Source: Stappia sediminis
Lineage (GTDB): Bacteria; Pseudomonadota; Alphaproteobacteria; Rhizobiales; Stappiaceae
NCBI RefSeq assembly: GCF_009826895.1
Contig: NZ_WUMV01000006.1
Location: 372,001-436,000 of the forward strand
Direction: 5' to 3'
DNA: 64,000 bases
Shown: in pieces, positions 35,685 through 45,633 of the stretch
How positions within the stretch are numbered: position 1 is the stretch's first letter
Layout: each line of letters starts with the position of its first letter
Translations under genes and position numbers: made by a program
The notes under the pieces: generated by a model
The model's input: only the letters and a program-made list of their open reading frames with translations
Database searches by the model: none
Told to the model about the DNA's origin: nothing

Positions 35685-36929
35685 TCACTCCGCCGGCACG
35701 CTCGCAAGCCGCTCGACAGGCGCTTCCCTGATCGGCCAGTGAACGACTGCCGCAAAGAGCCCGAGTGCGATTCCGAGCCACCAGATCGTGTCGTAGGAGC
35801 CGGTCTCGTCGTAGAGCTTTCCGCCGAGCCAGATGCCGAGAAACGACCCGAGCTGGTGGGAAAAGAAGACAAACCCGAAGAGGGTTCCCATGTAGCGCGG
35901 TCCGAACATCACCGCGACGAGGCCCGACGTGGGCGGGACGGTGGAAAGCCAAAGGAGCCCCATGACACCGGCGAATACCATGACGGTGAAAGGGGTCGGA
36001 GGCACCATCAGGAAGATGAAGATCGCAAAGGCGCGGGACAGGTAGATTACCGACAGGAGATAAGGCTTGGAGAACCGTCCGCCGATATAGCCGGATGCCA
36101 GCGAGCCGAAGATGTTGAAGAGCCCGATCAGCGCGATCGACAATCCGCCCCAGAAGGGCTCAAGCCCGAGATCCACGATATACGGGGGCAGATGGACGGT
36201 AATGAAGGCGACGTGAAAGCCGCAGACGAAGAAGCCGAAGGTGAGCAGTATATAACCGCGCGTGCCGAAGGCTTCGGCCACCGCCTGCTTCAGGTTCTGC
36301 TCCTTTTCGTGCGCGTGCGTGGGTGTATGTACCGACTTGCCGCGCAAGGCGAACGTCAGCGGCAATACGGCCAGCATCACCCCGCCCATCGCGATCAGCG
36401 CAACCTGCCAGCCGAGCCCGTCGATCAGCGGCGGGGCCAGGAAACCGAAGACGAACTGCCCCATGGAGCCCGATGCCGTGCCGATGCCAAAAGCCATCGA
36501 GCGCTGCTCGGCGGTCACCACCCGCCCGAAAGCGGCGATCACCAGCGCAAAGGAAGAGGACGCTATACCGATGCCGATCATCACACCGGCGGAAACATGC
36601 AGCCAGACGGGCGTCTGCGCATAGGCCATGGCGACAAGCCCGATCGCGTAGATCACGACGCCGGCCGCGAACACGCGCGCCGTGCCGTATCGGTCCGCCA
36701 ACATGCCGGCGAAGGGCTGCGCGGCACCCCAGGTAAGGTTCTGTATTGCAAGGGCGAGCGCGAAAATCTCGCGCGACCAGCCACGCGCTTCCGTCATCGG
36801 CAGCAGGAACATGCCGAGCGCCGAGCGCGGCCCGAACGACAGAAGCGCGATCAGGCAGCCGCAGACGATAATGAGAGGAACATTGGGACGGGCGGAGGAA
36901 AGCGGAGATGCGGCGGAAGATCGAGACAT
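35685..36929 (-). CDS. MFS transporter
   Basis: A 414-residue twelve-helix permease (first helix VPLIIVCGCLIALLSFGP, MFS loop motif FAGMLADRYGTARV, second half with GYIGGRFSKPYL). It resembles the oxalate/formate or monocarboxylate branch of the superfamily (LGMFLLPMTEARGWSRE), which suggests an organic-acid substrate but does not prove one. ATG 36929 is supported by a TTGGGA upstream and gives the usual short N-terminus. Divergent or unlinked to neighbours; the AcuI-like gene downstream on the same strand may be a partner. Confidence 0.88.
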   Translation of the reverse strand: MSRSSAASPLSSARPNVPLIIVCGCLIALLSFGPRSALGMFLLPMTEARGWSREIFALALAIQNLTWGAAQPFAGMLADRYGTARVFAAGVVIYAIGLVAMAYAQTPVWLHVSAGVMIGIGIASSSFALVIAAFGRVVTAEQRSMAFGIGTASGSMGQFVFGFLAPPLIDGLGWQVALIAMGGVMLAVLPLTFALRGKSVHTPTHAHEKEQNLKQAVAEAFGTRGYILLTFGFFVCGFHVAFITVHLPPYIVDLGLEPFWGGLSIALIGLFNIFGSLASGYIGGRFSKPYLLSVIYLSRAFAIFIFLMVPPTPFTVMVFAGVMGLLWLSTVPPTSGLVAVMFGPRYMGTLFGFVFFSHQLGSFLGIWLGGKLYDETGSYDTIWWLGIALGLFAAVVHWPIREAPVERLASVPAE

Positions 36930-37097
36930 CCAATGATTCCCAATTATTTCTGTAACCGCCAAGCGGTGCTGCAAAGAGCTGAATTAGCCACATCATATGT
37001 CAGCAATACTGACCGAAATATCAAATAATATTTATCGAAAACATTCGCGTCGCAAATGGAACGCCCGCCGGAGGTCATGCCGGCGGGCGCGGGCCTT

Positions 37098-37538
37098 CTA
37101 CAGGTCGATGACGATATGCGGTTCGCCATTCGACGTCGTCTCGGCGGATCGGCCGGTCTCGTAGACCGTCGCCGTCACCCTCTGGCGAAAGGCCGAGAAA
37201 CTCTTGAAGGTGACGACGTCGACAGGCTCGTCGAACTTGAGCGTAAGCCGGAACCGGCCAGACCCCGCCAGGTCTTGCATGCCGACGAGACGACCGGTGA
37301 AGGGCTGACCGAGATAGCGCCCCGTCACAGTGTCCCCGATCCTGAGATCGGCGATGGACTTTCGGTTCCCGGCGCTTGCAAAGAGCGTATTCCAGTCGCG
37401 AAAGCCGTACTGCTGCGCCACGAGCTCAAGCGCCCGCCCGTGGCTGACATTATTGCCATTGGCGGCAAGACCGCCGCGCAGGCGCTTCGCCTGAGCCTTC
37501 AGGCTGTCGATTGTTGGAAGAGGAGCATGTCCGCCCAT
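37098..37538 (-). CDS. Glyoxalase_8 (PF20066-like) domain protein
   Basis: A 146-residue protein. The N-terminal 50 residues (PTIDSLKAQAKRLRGGLA, then ISHG-like VSHGRALELVAQQYGFRDWNTLFA) match the helical domain annotated as Glyoxalase_8; the rest is a beta-rich domain with GDTVTGRYLGQPFTGRLVGMQ. Function unknown; despite the name no glyoxalase metal site is visible. AAGGAGG five bases before the ATG at 37538 fixes the start against the longer frame. Confidence 0.78.
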   Translation of the reverse strand: MGGHAPLPTIDSLKAQAKRLRGGLAANGNNVSHGRALELVAQQYGFRDWNTLFASAGNRKSIADLRIGDTVTGRYLGQPFTGRLVGMQDLAGSGRFRLTLKFDEPVDVVTFKSFSAFRQRVTATVYETGRSAETTSNGEPHIVIDL

Positions 37539-37838
37539 CTGAACCTCCTTCATGGTTCGACGCGGATTGTCCATAAGGGTGCTCGCATTGCCGTTGGTCC
37601 GCGTGACGAAAGGTCGGTCGGATTGGCGGAAAACCGGAACTTCACCATGAGCTTACGCCCGCGAGCGGCAGGGGCCCGAACCCGAGGCGCTTAGATAAGC
37701 TCGAGCGCCGGAAATTTCAACCGAGGCTCTTCCTTGAGTAAACTTTTCTCTAGATTTATAATATTTATCAATACGTTATGTTGTAATATGACAAATCTTC
37801 GCCATCCCCCATTGGCAAAGCGGCACGAGGGCGATTAT

Positions 37839-37859
37839 ATATGCTGCAAGTGAGCATAA
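37839..37859. promoter_or_regulatory. Candidate NadQ operator, distal copy
   Basis: TGAGCATAA (37851-37859) faces the weaker left arm ATATGCTGC across AAG. It has the same layout as the proximal copy, which starts 168 bp downstream, with a hairpin repeat between them. Confidence 0.5.
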
Positions 37860-37869
37860 GTGACGGCCT

Positions 37870-37990
37870 GAAGCACTTTCCACGAAAGCGAGATCGCTTT
37901 CGTGACAAGAAATCGCTCCAGTTAAAGTGCTGGAGCAAATCCTTGTCGCCAAATCCAAGTCTGATTTGGCGGGATGCGCTTTAAGCCGCG
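37870..37990. repeat. Multi-hairpin intergenic repeat (RIME/MITE-like) upstream of nadA
   Basis: Nested inverted repeats: AGCACTTT (37872-37879) with AAAGTGCT (37924-37931) enclosing CACGAAAGCG/CGCTTTCGTG (37881-37904), then GCCAAATC/GATTTGGC (37948-37970). The central hairpin and flanking CAAGAAA...CGCTCCAG are shared, in inverted orientation, with the element inside the flavodoxin gene at 55826-55942. It has no ORF of its own. Confidence 0.8.
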
Positions 37991-38006
37991 TTTTTTAAAC
38001 CCAAAC

Positions 38007-38027
38007 TTATGCTCAAAGTGAGTATAA
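38007..38027. promoter_or_regulatory. Candidate NadQ operator, proximal copy
   Basis: TTATGCTCA (38007-38015) and TGAGTATAA (38019-38027) around AAG, with one mismatch in nine. It ends 79 bp before the nadA ATG. Assignment to NadQ follows from the regulated operon and the nadQ gene in the same window. Confidence 0.65.
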
Positions 38028-38106
38028 AGCCGTCATCGGCAGCTTACCGGCCAAAAATCGGGAGAAATACCCATCAGGACGGCCGGTTTACCAGGGGGAG
38101 GTCTCC

Positions 38107-39189
38107 ATGGCCACCACGATCATTTCCGCCGGTCTCGATCGACCAAAGACGAATGCCCGCACCGCGCTAGACCGCTATGGCACGGTCGCGCGGCCCGAGC
38201 TTGCCTATACGGCCGAGGTGGCGGAAGCGACGGCGCCCGTCTACGAGAAGGTGAAGCACCTGATCCCGGAATTCGAGTGGCCCGCCCTTGCGCCGACTGT
38301 TCATGCCATCAACGAGCTGAAGAAAGAGCGCAACGCGGTGATCCTGGCGCATAACTACATGACGCCGGAAATCTACCACGGTATTGCCGATATCGTCGGC
38401 GACAGCCTTCAGCTTGCCAAGGAAGCCACGCGCGCGGATGCCGATGTCATCGTCCAGTGCGGCGTGCACTTCATGGCCGAGACGTCGAAGATCCTGAACC
38501 CGGACAAGACGGTGCTCATCCCGGACATGAACGCCGGCTGCTCGCTCGCCGAATCGATCACGGCAGCGGATGTGCGCGGCCTTCGCGAGAAATATCCGGG
38601 CGTGCCGATCGTCACATATGTGAACACCTCCGCCGATGTTAAGGCGGAATGCGACATCTGCTGCACCTCGTCCAACGCCGTGCAGGTGGTGGAAAGCCTG
38701 GGCGCGCCGCGCGTCCTGCTGATCCCCGACCAGTTCCTGGCCGCGAACGTCGCGCGCCAGACGGACGTCGAGGTGCTCACCTGGGCCGGCGCCTGCGAGG
38801 TGCATGAGCGCTTCACGGCCGAAGAGCTTCGCGAATACCGCGATATCGAGCCCGGCGTGAAGATCATCGCCCACCCCGAATGCCCGCCGGAAGTCGTGGA
38901 AGAAGCGGATTTCGCAGGCTCCACCGCCGGCATGATCGACTGGGTGAAGGTCAACCGGCCTGAGAAGGTGATGCTCGTCACCGAATGCTCGATGGCCGAC
39001 AATATCGCCAGCGAGACGCCGGGCGTCGATTATGTGAGGCCCTGCAACCTGTGCCCGCACATGAAGCGCATCACCCTTTCCAAGGTGCTCGATGCTCTTG
39101 TCGAGATGAAGGACGAGGTGATCGTCGATCCGGAAATTTCCGCGCGCGCCCGTGTCGCGGTGGAACGGATGATCAATCTCAAGAGCTGA
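38107..39189 (+). CDS. nadA: Quinolinate synthase
   Basis: A 360-residue iron-sulfur enzyme that condenses iminoaspartate with dihydroxyacetone phosphate to quinolinate. Cluster cysteines are present in the three expected places: C118 ([10 protein letters not shown]), the CDICC block at 182-186, and C313/C316 (CNLCPHMK). Other signatures: [22 protein letters not shown], and [24 protein letters not shown] upstream fixes the ATG. It is first in nadABC; two probable NadQ operators and a repeat lie upstream. Confidence 0.97.
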   Translation: MATTIISAGLDRPKTNARTALDRYGTVARPELAYTAEVAEATAPVYEKVKHLIPEFEWPALAPTVHAINELKKERNAVILAHNYMTPEIYHGIADIVGDSLQLAKEATRADADVIVQCGVHFMAETSKILNPDKTVLIPDMNAGCSLAESITAADVRGLREKYPGVPIVTYVNTSADVKAECDICCTSSNAVQVVESLGAPRVLLIPDQFLAANVARQTDVEVLTWAGACEVHERFTAEELREYRDIEPGVKIIAHPECPPEVVEEADFAGSTAGMIDWVKVNRPEKVMLVTECSMADNIASETPGVDYVRPCNLCPHMKRITLSKVLDALVEMKDEVIVDPEISARARVAVERMINLKS

Positions 39190-39280
39190 GGTTATAATAG
39201 GCCTCATCCAATAACCTGGCCGGCATGGGAAACGACGTGTCGGCCGGCCTTCTCTTGCGCAACGCGCGCGGGGTGTTCCC

Positions 39281-40906
39281 ATGTCTGCCAGTTCTTTCGC
39301 CTCCCCCGCCCCGCACATCGACGATGTGGTGATCCTGGGCGGCGGGCTTGCCGGGCTCTTCTGTGCCCTAAAGCTTGCCCCGCGTCCCGTCACGGTACTC
39401 ACCGCCTCCCCCATCGGCAAAGGCGCGTCTTCGGCCTGGGCGCAGGGAGGCATTGCGGCGGCCGTGTCGGAGCAGGATTCGGCGGACGCCCATGCCCGCG
39501 ACACAATGGAGGTCGGCGGCGGTATCTGCGAGGAAAAGATCGTCCGCCTGATGACGCAGGAAGCGGGCGACAGGGTCCGCGATCTTCTGGGCTACGGCGT
39601 TCCTTTCGATCAGGATCTTGAGGGCAAGCTGCAGCTTTCGCGCGAGGCCGCGCATTCGGAAAATCGCGTGGTGCGCGTGCGCGGAGACATGGCGGGCCGC
39701 GCGATCATGGATGCGCTTGTCGCCGCCGTGCGCGAAACGCCGTCGATCCGCGTCGTGGAGGGTTATCTCGGCGAAAGCCTGATCTGCGAAGGAAAGCGCG
39801 TCACCGGCATCCTCGCCCGCCGCCGGGGCGGGATGGAACGTCTCGCCTTTCCGGCGAAAGCCATCGTGCTTGCCTCCGGCGGCATCGGCCATCTCTACGG
39901 GGTCACCACCAACCCGTCGGAAGCGAACGGCCACGGCCTTGCCATGGCCGCGCGGGCGGGCGCGATCATCGCGGATGCCGAATTCGTGCAGTTTCACCCC
40001 ACCGCGATCGATGTCGGGCGCGATCCCGCCCCGCTTGCGACCGAGGCCCTGCGCGGCGAAGGCGCGATCCTTGTCGACAAGGCGGGGAAACGCTTCATGG
40101 AGGCGATCGATCCGCTGAAGGAGCTTGCCCCGCGCGACGTGGTGGCACGCGCTATCTTCGCCGAGGTCACCGCCGGGCGTGGCGCGTTTCTCGACTGCCG
40201 GGCTTCGGTCGGAGCGGCGTTTCCCGAGCGTTTCCCGACCGTCTACGCCGCCTGCAAGGGCGCCGGTATCGATCCGGTAAAGGATCCCATTCCCGTCGTT
40301 CCGGCGGAGCATTATCACATGGGCGGCATCCTGACCGACGCCAACGGGCGCACCTCGCTCGACAATCTGTGGGCCGCCGGCGAAGTCGCCTCCACCGGCG
40401 CGCATGGGGCGAACCGGCTTGCCTCCAATTCGCTTCTGGAAACGGTCGTCTTCGCGGCAAGGATCGCGGAGGACATCCAGGGCCTCATGCCGACGCCCCG
40501 CACCGCCCATTGGCCGAAGATCGACCATACCATTCAGGATGCGAGCCAGCGCAACGAAGTCGAGCGTGCGGCCATCTCAACACTCCGCAAGACGATGAGC
40601 GCCAATGTCGGCGTCATCCGTAACGCGGAAGGATTGCGCGGCGCGCTTGCCGTTTTCCAGGCGCTGGAACGCCGCTGCGAGCGCGTCTCGATTACCAACA
40701 TGATCGTCGCCGCAAAGGTGGTGGCGGCAGCCGCCCTTGCGCGCACCGAAAGCCGTGGCGGGCATTACCGCGAAGACTATCCCGATGCCGATCCGGCACA
40801 GGCGCGCCGCACTTTCCTCACGCTCGCGGAAGTGGAAATGATCGCCCAAGCGGCGGAGGAAAGCGAAGCCGGACAGCGCGCGCTCGCAGCAGGAGAACTT
40901 GCATGA
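39281..40906 (+). CDS. nadB: L-aspartate oxidase
   Basis: A 541-residue FAD enzyme that oxidises L-aspartate to iminoaspartate for NadA. FAD-binding [14 protein letters not shown] near residue 21, [13 protein letters not shown], the fumarate-reductase-family block FVQFHPTAI, the active-site HYHMGGI and the end [25 protein letters not shown] (read across about 25 residues) are visible. The C-terminal helical domain is complete. It lies 91 bp after nadA and overlaps nadC by four bases (ATGA). Confidence 0.97.
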   Translation: MSASSFASPAPHIDDVVILGGGLAGLFCALKLAPRPVTVLTASPIGKGASSAWAQGGIAAAVSEQDSADAHARDTMEVGGGICEEKIVRLMTQEAGDRVRDLLGYGVPFDQDLEGKLQLSREAAHSENRVVRVRGDMAGRAIMDALVAAVRETPSIRVVEGYLGESLICEGKRVTGILARRRGGMERLAFPAKAIVLASGGIGHLYGVTTNPSEANGHGLAMAARAGAIIADAEFVQFHPTAIDVGRDPAPLATEALRGEGAILVDKAGKRFMEAIDPLKELAPRDVVARAIFAEVTAGRGAFLDCRASVGAAFPERFPTVYAACKGAGIDPVKDPIPVVPAEHYHMGGILTDANGRTSLDNLWAAGEVASTGAHGANRLASNSLLETVVFAARIAEDIQGLMPTPRTAHWPKIDHTIQDASQRNEVERAAISTLRKTMSANVGVIRNAEGLRGALAVFQALERRCERVSITNMIVAAKVVAAAALARTESRGGHYREDYPDADPAQARRTFLTLAEVEMIAQAAEESEAGQRALAAGELA

Positions 40907-41769
40907 CGCGGGAACTTCGCCTTCCTACCCTGCCCCATCTGATGGTGGAGGATGCGGTGAAAGCCGCCCTGCTGGAGGACTGGGGCCGCGCCGGCGACAT
41001 CACCAGCGAGGCGACGATCCCGGCGAAAGCGCTTGCGGATGCGGTCATCGCCGCGCGCCACCCGGGCCGGCTTGCCGGGATCGATCTTGCAGCCGCCGCC
41101 TTCCGCCTGACCGATGCTGACGTGCATTTCTCAGCTGAACTTGGCGACGGCGCGAAGCTTGCCCCCGGCGATGTGGTCGCGCGGATCGAGGGGCCGGCCC
41201 GCGCAGTGCTATCGGCGGAGCGCGTAGCGCTCAATTTCCTGGGTCATCTTTCGGGCATCGCCACCGCGACGGCCGCATTCGCGGAGCTGATTTCCCACAC
41301 GAAGGCAAGCATTGTCTGTACACGCAAGACGACGCCTGGCCTGCGCGCTTTCGAGAAATACGCCGTGCGTTGCGGCGGCGGCGCGAACCACCGCTTCGGC
41401 CTTGATGACGCGATCCTGATAAAGGACAACCACATCGCCGTTGCCGGCGGCGTTGACCAAGCGATCGAGAGCGCGAAGGCCTTCGCCGGGCATCTGGTGA
41501 AGATCGAGGTTGAGGTCGACACGCTCGACCAGCTTGAAGAGGCGCTTCGTTCGAAGCCCGATGTCGTCATGCTGGACAACATGCCACCGGAGATACTGCG
41601 TCAGGCTGTCGAAATCGCGGGCGGCAAGGTGCTGCTGGAAGCCTCGGGCGGCGTAAACCTCGACACCGTTAAGGCGATTGCGGAAACCGGCGTCGACCTC
41701 ATCTCCGTCGGCGCGATCACCCACTCCGCATCGGTTCTGGATCTGGGGCTCGATATCGAGATCGGGTGA
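40903..41769 (+). CDS. nadC: Nicotinate-nucleotide pyrophosphorylase (carboxylating)
   Basis: A 288-residue quinolinate phosphoribosyltransferase, giving nicotinate mononucleotide. Signatures: [15 protein letters not shown], the substrate region [56 protein letters not shown] and [12 protein letters not shown]. It completes the three-step de novo pathway from aspartate together with nadA and nadB. ATG overlaps the nadB stop, so translation is coupled. Confidence 0.97.
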   Translation: MTRELRLPTLPHLMVEDAVKAALLEDWGRAGDITSEATIPAKALADAVIAARHPGRLAGIDLAAAAFRLTDADVHFSAELGDGAKLAPGDVVARIEGPARAVLSAERVALNFLGHLSGIATATAAFAELISHTKASIVCTRKTTPGLRAFEKYAVRCGGGANHRFGLDDAILIKDNHIAVAGGVDQAIESAKAFAGHLVKIEVEVDTLDQLEEALRSKPDVVMLDNMPPEILRQAVEIAGGKVLLEASGGVNLDTVKAIAETGVDLISVGAITHSASVLDLGLDIEIG

Positions 41770-41821
41770 CGGGGCGTGGTCCAACGGCGTCGCTTGCGGA
41801 CCGAGTCGAAACCCATCCGTT

Positions 41822-41903
41822 CGTCATGCCCGGACTTGATCCGGGCACCCATGCAGCCCTCCGTGTGCGCACTTGGGTTGCCGGGTCAAGCCCGGCGATG
41901 ACG
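41822..41903. repeat. Dispersed palindromic intergenic repeat, copy B
   Basis: Starts CGTCATGCCCGGACTTGATC and ends AAGCCCGGCGATGACG; outer ends are inverted repeats, with an inner hairpin CCCGG...CCGGG. Related to the element at 12837-12922. It occupies part of the 336-bp gap between nadC and glyS. Confidence 0.65.
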
Positions 41904-42001
41904 ACAGAGAAGCCACAATACGAAGCGATGCCGTACAGCGCCGGGATAATCCTCGACCCAATCGGCGAACATCTCCCCACACGCCGTGCCGTCCACCGTC
42001 T

Positions 42002-42069
42002 GTCATTCTCGCGAAAGCGGGAATCTACCTGCAATTAGAATAAGATACCCGCCTGCGCGGGTATGACAG
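42002..42069. repeat. Dispersed hairpin repeat near the glyS 3' end
   Basis: Two hairpins (TCTCGCGAAAGCGGGA and ACCCGCCTGCGCGGGT) framed by GTCAT and ATGAC form a palindromic element of the kind found between many proteobacterial genes. Confidence 0.5.
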
Positions 42070-42105
42070 AGAACAAACGGCGCGCCGGCAAAACCGGCTG
42101 CCCCA

Positions 42106-44274
42106 CTACCCCGCGATCTTCGAGAAATCCGCCACTTCCCGCGTCGCCTCGCGGATTTCGGCCAAGAGCTTCAGCCGGTTCTCGCGAAGTTTCGGGTCAT
42201 CCGCGTTGACGAGGATATCGTCGAAGAACCGGTCGACCGGCGCGCGAAGGGCTGCAAGCGCCGTCATCGCGCTCTCAAAATCCTCATTCGCAATTGCTTC
42301 GGACGCATCGGAACGCGCGCTGTCGATAGCCGCCGCGAGCTGGATTTCGGCTGGCTCCATCAGAAGCTCGCGGTGGATGTCGCCTTCCACCTTCTTGCCG
42401 TCCTTCTTCTCCTCGATGCGCAGGATGTTGGCCGCGCGCTTCGTACCGGCGAGCAGATTCGCGCCATCCTCGGTTTCCAGGAACCGGCCCAGTGCTTCGA
42501 CGCGCTTGACGATCATCAGAAGATCGTCCTGCCCGCCCAGCGCGAACACCGCGTCGATCAGGTCGTGCCGCGCGCCCTCGTCCTTCAGATGGACCTTCAG
42601 GCGATCGGCGAAGAAGGAAATAATCGAAAACGCTACAGCCTTGGCAGGATTGAAAGTAAAAGCTTCGCCTTCATACTCAGTTGCCGCCAGAAGTTTGCTT
42701 TCCGCATCAGCACTGGCCCCTCCTGACTTAATCAAATCTCCAGGCCACGGCGCTAGCGCAGGCTCCAAGGCTTTCACCAACGGCAACCGCAAGCCATTCT
42801 CCAACACGATCCGGATCACACCCAGCGCCGCACGCCTGAGCGCATAAGGGTCCTTCGAGCCGGTCGGCTTTTCGTCGATGGCCCAGAAGCCGGTGAGAAG
42901 GTCGAGCTTGTCGGCGAGTGCGACGGCGATGGACACCGGATGGGTGGGCACGCTGTCGCCCGGCCCCTGCGGCTTGTAGTGCTCCTCGATAGCCGCCGCG
43001 ACGCTGGCGTCCTCGCCCTGAATTTCAGCGTAAGCACGGCCCATCTGGCCCTGCAGTTCCGGAAACTCATAGACCATCAGCGAGGCGAGATCGGCCTTGG
43101 CAAGCTCCGCAGCCCGCCTTGCCTTTTCCGGGTCCGCGTCGACAATGGGCGCAAGCTCCGTCGAAAGCTTCTTAAGCCGCTCCACGCGCTCGGCCTGCGT
43201 GCTGAGCTTTTCATGGAAAACCACGCTTTCAAGCTTCGGCAGATTGTCTTCCAGTTTCGTCTGAAGGTCCGTCTCCCAGAAGAAGCGGGCGTCCGACAGC
43301 CTTGCGCGGATCACCTTCTCGTTGCCGTGGATGATCTCTTTGCCGCCGTCTTCAGCCTCGATATTGGAAATCAGCACGAACTTGTTGGAAAGCTTGCCTG
43401 AACCCGGATCGCGCAGCACGAAGCACTTCTGGTTCGCGCGGATCGTGAGGCGGATCACCTCGTCGGGCAGTTCAAGAAACGCCTCGTCGAAGGAGCCGAC
43501 GAGCACCACCGGCCATTCGACCAGCCCCGCCACTTCCTCCAGCAGCCCCGGATCCTCGACAAGCTCAAGGCCCAGCGCCAGCGCCCGGTCGCGCGCGTCG
43601 TGGTGGATGATGTCCTTGCGCCGATCCGCATCGAGCACGACCTTCGCCTGCTCCAGCTTTTCCATATAGTCATCAAGCCGGCGCACATGGATTTCGCCCG
43701 GTCCCATGAAGCGGTGGCCGCGCGTGACATCGCCTGACGAAATCCCGTCCACCTCGAAGGGGATGACCTCCGGCTCTTCCGTTTCCGGCCCGAACATGCA
43801 GACGATGGAGTGCAGCGGCCTCACCCAGCGAAGCGAGCCCGTGCCCCACTTCATGGATTTCGGCCAGGGAAAGCCCCGGATAATGCCCGGCATCGCCTCG
43901 GCGATGATGTCTTCCGCCGTGCGGCCCGGCTTTTCGATCACCGCAACGTAATAATCGCCCTTCTTCGGATCGGAGACGATCTCCGCCTCCTCGATGGAGG
44001 AAAGTCCTGCCCCGCGCAGGAAGCCTTCCACCGCCTTTTCCGGCGCGCCGACGCGGGGGCCTTTTCGTTCCTCGCGCGTCGCCTTGGAGGATGCCGGAAT
44101 GCCCGCCACCTGCAGCGCCAGCCTGCGCGGCGTCACGAAGGCTTTCGCGCCCTCGTAGTGGAGACCTGAATCGACGAGTGCGTTTGTCACCAGCGACTTC
44201 AGGTCGTCTGCGGCGCGCCGCTGCATGCGGGCGGGAATTTCCTCGCTGAAGAGCTCCAGGAGAAGGTCGGGCAT
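42106..44274 (-). CDS. glyS: Glycyl-tRNA synthetase beta subunit
   Basis: A 722-residue subunit of the heterotetrameric bacterial GlyRS. The N-terminus [24 protein letters not shown] is diagnostic; further blocks are [19 protein letters not shown]-like [17 protein letters not shown], and [13 protein letters not shown] near the anticodon-binding C-terminal part. ATG 44274 gives the standard start. It is normally next to glyQ; here the alpha-subunit gene lies 5.8 kb away at 50046, with an efflux pump and gltS between. Confidence 0.97.
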   Translation of the reverse strand: MPDLLLELFSEEIPARMQRRAADDLKSLVTNALVDSGLHYEGAKAFVTPRRLALQVAGIPASSKATREERKGPRVGAPEKAVEGFLRGAGLSSIEEAEIVSDPKKGDYYVAVIEKPGRTAEDIIAEAMPGIIRGFPWPKSMKWGTGSLRWVRPLHSIVCMFGPETEEPEVIPFEVDGISSGDVTRGHRFMGPGEIHVRRLDDYMEKLEQAKVVLDADRRKDIIHHDARDRALALGLELVEDPGLLEEVAGLVEWPVVLVGSFDEAFLELPDEVIRLTIRANQKCFVLRDPGSGKLSNKFVLISNIEAEDGGKEIIHGNEKVIRARLSDARFFWETDLQTKLEDNLPKLESVVFHEKLSTQAERVERLKKLSTELAPIVDADPEKARRAAELAKADLASLMVYEFPELQGQMGRAYAEIQGEDASVAAAIEEHYKPQGPGDSVPTHPVSIAVALADKLDLLTGFWAIDEKPTGSKDPYALRRAALGVIRIVLENGLRLPLVKALEPALAPWPGDLIKSGGASADAESKLLAATEYEGEAFTFNPAKAVAFSIISFFADRLKVHLKDEGARHDLIDAVFALGGQDDLLMIVKRVEALGRFLETEDGANLLAGTKRAANILRIEEKKDGKKVEGDIHRELLMEPAEIQLAAAIDSARSDASEAIANEDFESAMTALAALRAPVDRFFDDILVNADDPKLRENRLKLLAEIREATREVADFSKIAG

Positions 44275-44505
44275 ATCACTCGTCTCGAATTGTTGGCTGG
44301 TGCGGCGGCTGCCGGAATTTCGCGATGTGCCTACCAAGAAGCCCCGGCTTTGTCACCCCTGACACGCACTTGCGGCAAATTGCTTGGCAGCGAAAACGGT
44401 TGCGCCATCTATTTGTTAGGGTGAATACCTGAAATACGTCGTATCATCGATCCTTGGGCAAACGGCGCGAACGATCATGGAGTCGCGTCCTTTCGGAGTG
44501 CATGC

Positions 44506-45633
44506 GTGAACTTCTTGCGGCAAATCCTGATCATCGCGGTTCTCGCGGGCGCCGGCTGGGGCGGATATACCTTTTACCAGCAGGAATTCGCCAACGGCGC
44601 GGGAAACGAGCGCTCCGGGCGCGGACGCGGAGGGCCCGGCGCGGTGGGTGTCGAGACGGAAGCCGCCCTCATGCGCAACCTGTCGCAGGCGGTGGAGGCT
44701 GTCGGCACGACGCGGGCAATCCGTTCGGTGGAGATCGTTCCGCTGGCCGACGGCCGGGTTACCGAACTCAACATAACGCCCGGCGGAGAGGTGGAAGAAG
44801 GCGCCGTTATCGCGCGGCTTGACGACGATATCGAGCGGGCGAACCTTTCGGCCGCCGAAGGCACGCTCCTTCAAAAACAGCAGGCGGCGGAACGCGCTGC
44901 CCGCCTTCGCGAATCCCAGACGGTCAGCCTTGCAGCACTCGAGACCCTGCGCGCGGAGGAAATCGTCGCCCGCGCCGCCGTGGATCGGGCGCAACGCCAG
45001 CTTGATGACCGCACGATCCGCGCGCCATTCGCAGGCGTATTGGGCCTGACGTCCATAGATGTCGGCGCGCGCGTGGAAGCCGGGGACCGGCTGACGACGC
45101 TCGACGATCTCAGCAAGGTGGAGGTGGAGTTCCAGCTGCCCGAAACGCTGTTTGCGCGCGCGAAACCGGGGCTCGGTGTCGTCGCGCGCGGCTCGGCCTT
45201 TCCCGGCCGCACCTTCGAAGGCAGGATCGTCGCGGTCGACAGCCGGGTCGACCGCAATTCCCGTTCGTTCCTGACCCGCGCCGAATTGCCGAACCCGGAC
45301 CGTACGCTGCCGTCCGGCATGTTCGTGCTGATGTCGATCACGCTTGATGATTACGAGGCCGTCACCGTCCCAGACGCAGCGATCGTCTCGGAAGGTTCCA
45401 ACACATTCGTCTACCGCATCCTTGACGGCAAGGCGGCGAAAACGAAGGTTGCAACCGGGCTTCGCGAGCGCGGCCTCGTCGAAATTCGCGGGGGACTGGC
45501 CGCCGGAGACCTCGTCGCCGTAACCGGGCTGCAGCGGCTGCGCGACGGGGCCGAGGTCAACGTCCTCAACAGCGAGCCGGCGACGAGCGACGCCGGTAAA
45601 CTGACGGGCGCGCAAAAAGGCTCACGCTCGTGA
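44506..45633 (+). CDS. RND efflux periplasmic adaptor (membrane fusion protein)
   Basis: A 375-residue HlyD/AcrA-family adaptor with an N-terminal membrane anchor (ILIIAVLAGAGWGGYTF), a lipoyl-like domain (VEIVPLADGRVTELNITPGGEV), a helical hairpin (LSAAEGTLLQKQQAAERAARL) and TIRAPFAGVLGLTSIDVG, then beta-barrel domains. GTG at 44506 follows CGGAG. It overlaps the RND permease gene by four bases (GTGA). It links the inner-membrane pump to an outer-membrane channel, which is not encoded here. Confidence 0.92.
   Translation: MNFLRQILIIAVLAGAGWGGYTFYQQEFANGAGNERSGRGRGGPGAVGVETEAALMRNLSQAVEAVGTTRAIRSVEIVPLADGRVTELNITPGGEVEEGAVIARLDDDIERANLSAAEGTLLQKQQAAERAARLRESQTVSLAALETLRAEEIVARAAVDRAQRQLDDRTIRAPFAGVLGLTSIDVGARVEAGDRLTTLDDLSKVEVEFQLPETLFARAKPGLGVVARGSAFPGRTFEGRIVAVDSRVDRNSRSFLTRAELPNPDRTLPSGMFVLMSITLDDYEAVTVPDAAIVSEGSNTFVYRILDGKAAKTKVATGLRERGLVEIRGGLAAGDLVAVTGLQRLRDGAEVNVLNSEPATSDAGKLTGAQKGSRS

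Noticed and set aside
35739-37028. 429-codon open frame antisense to the MFS transporter
   Set aside because: Very polar His/Asp/Arg-rich product, typical of antisense of a membrane protein.
37776-37958. 60-codon minus-strand ORF near nadA
   Set aside because: It lies in the hairpin repeat and AT-rich promoter region, with no ribosome-binding site.
38167-39504. 445-codon open frame antisense to nadA
   Set aside because: nadA on the plus strand has all cluster cysteines; the antisense frame is a composition artefact.
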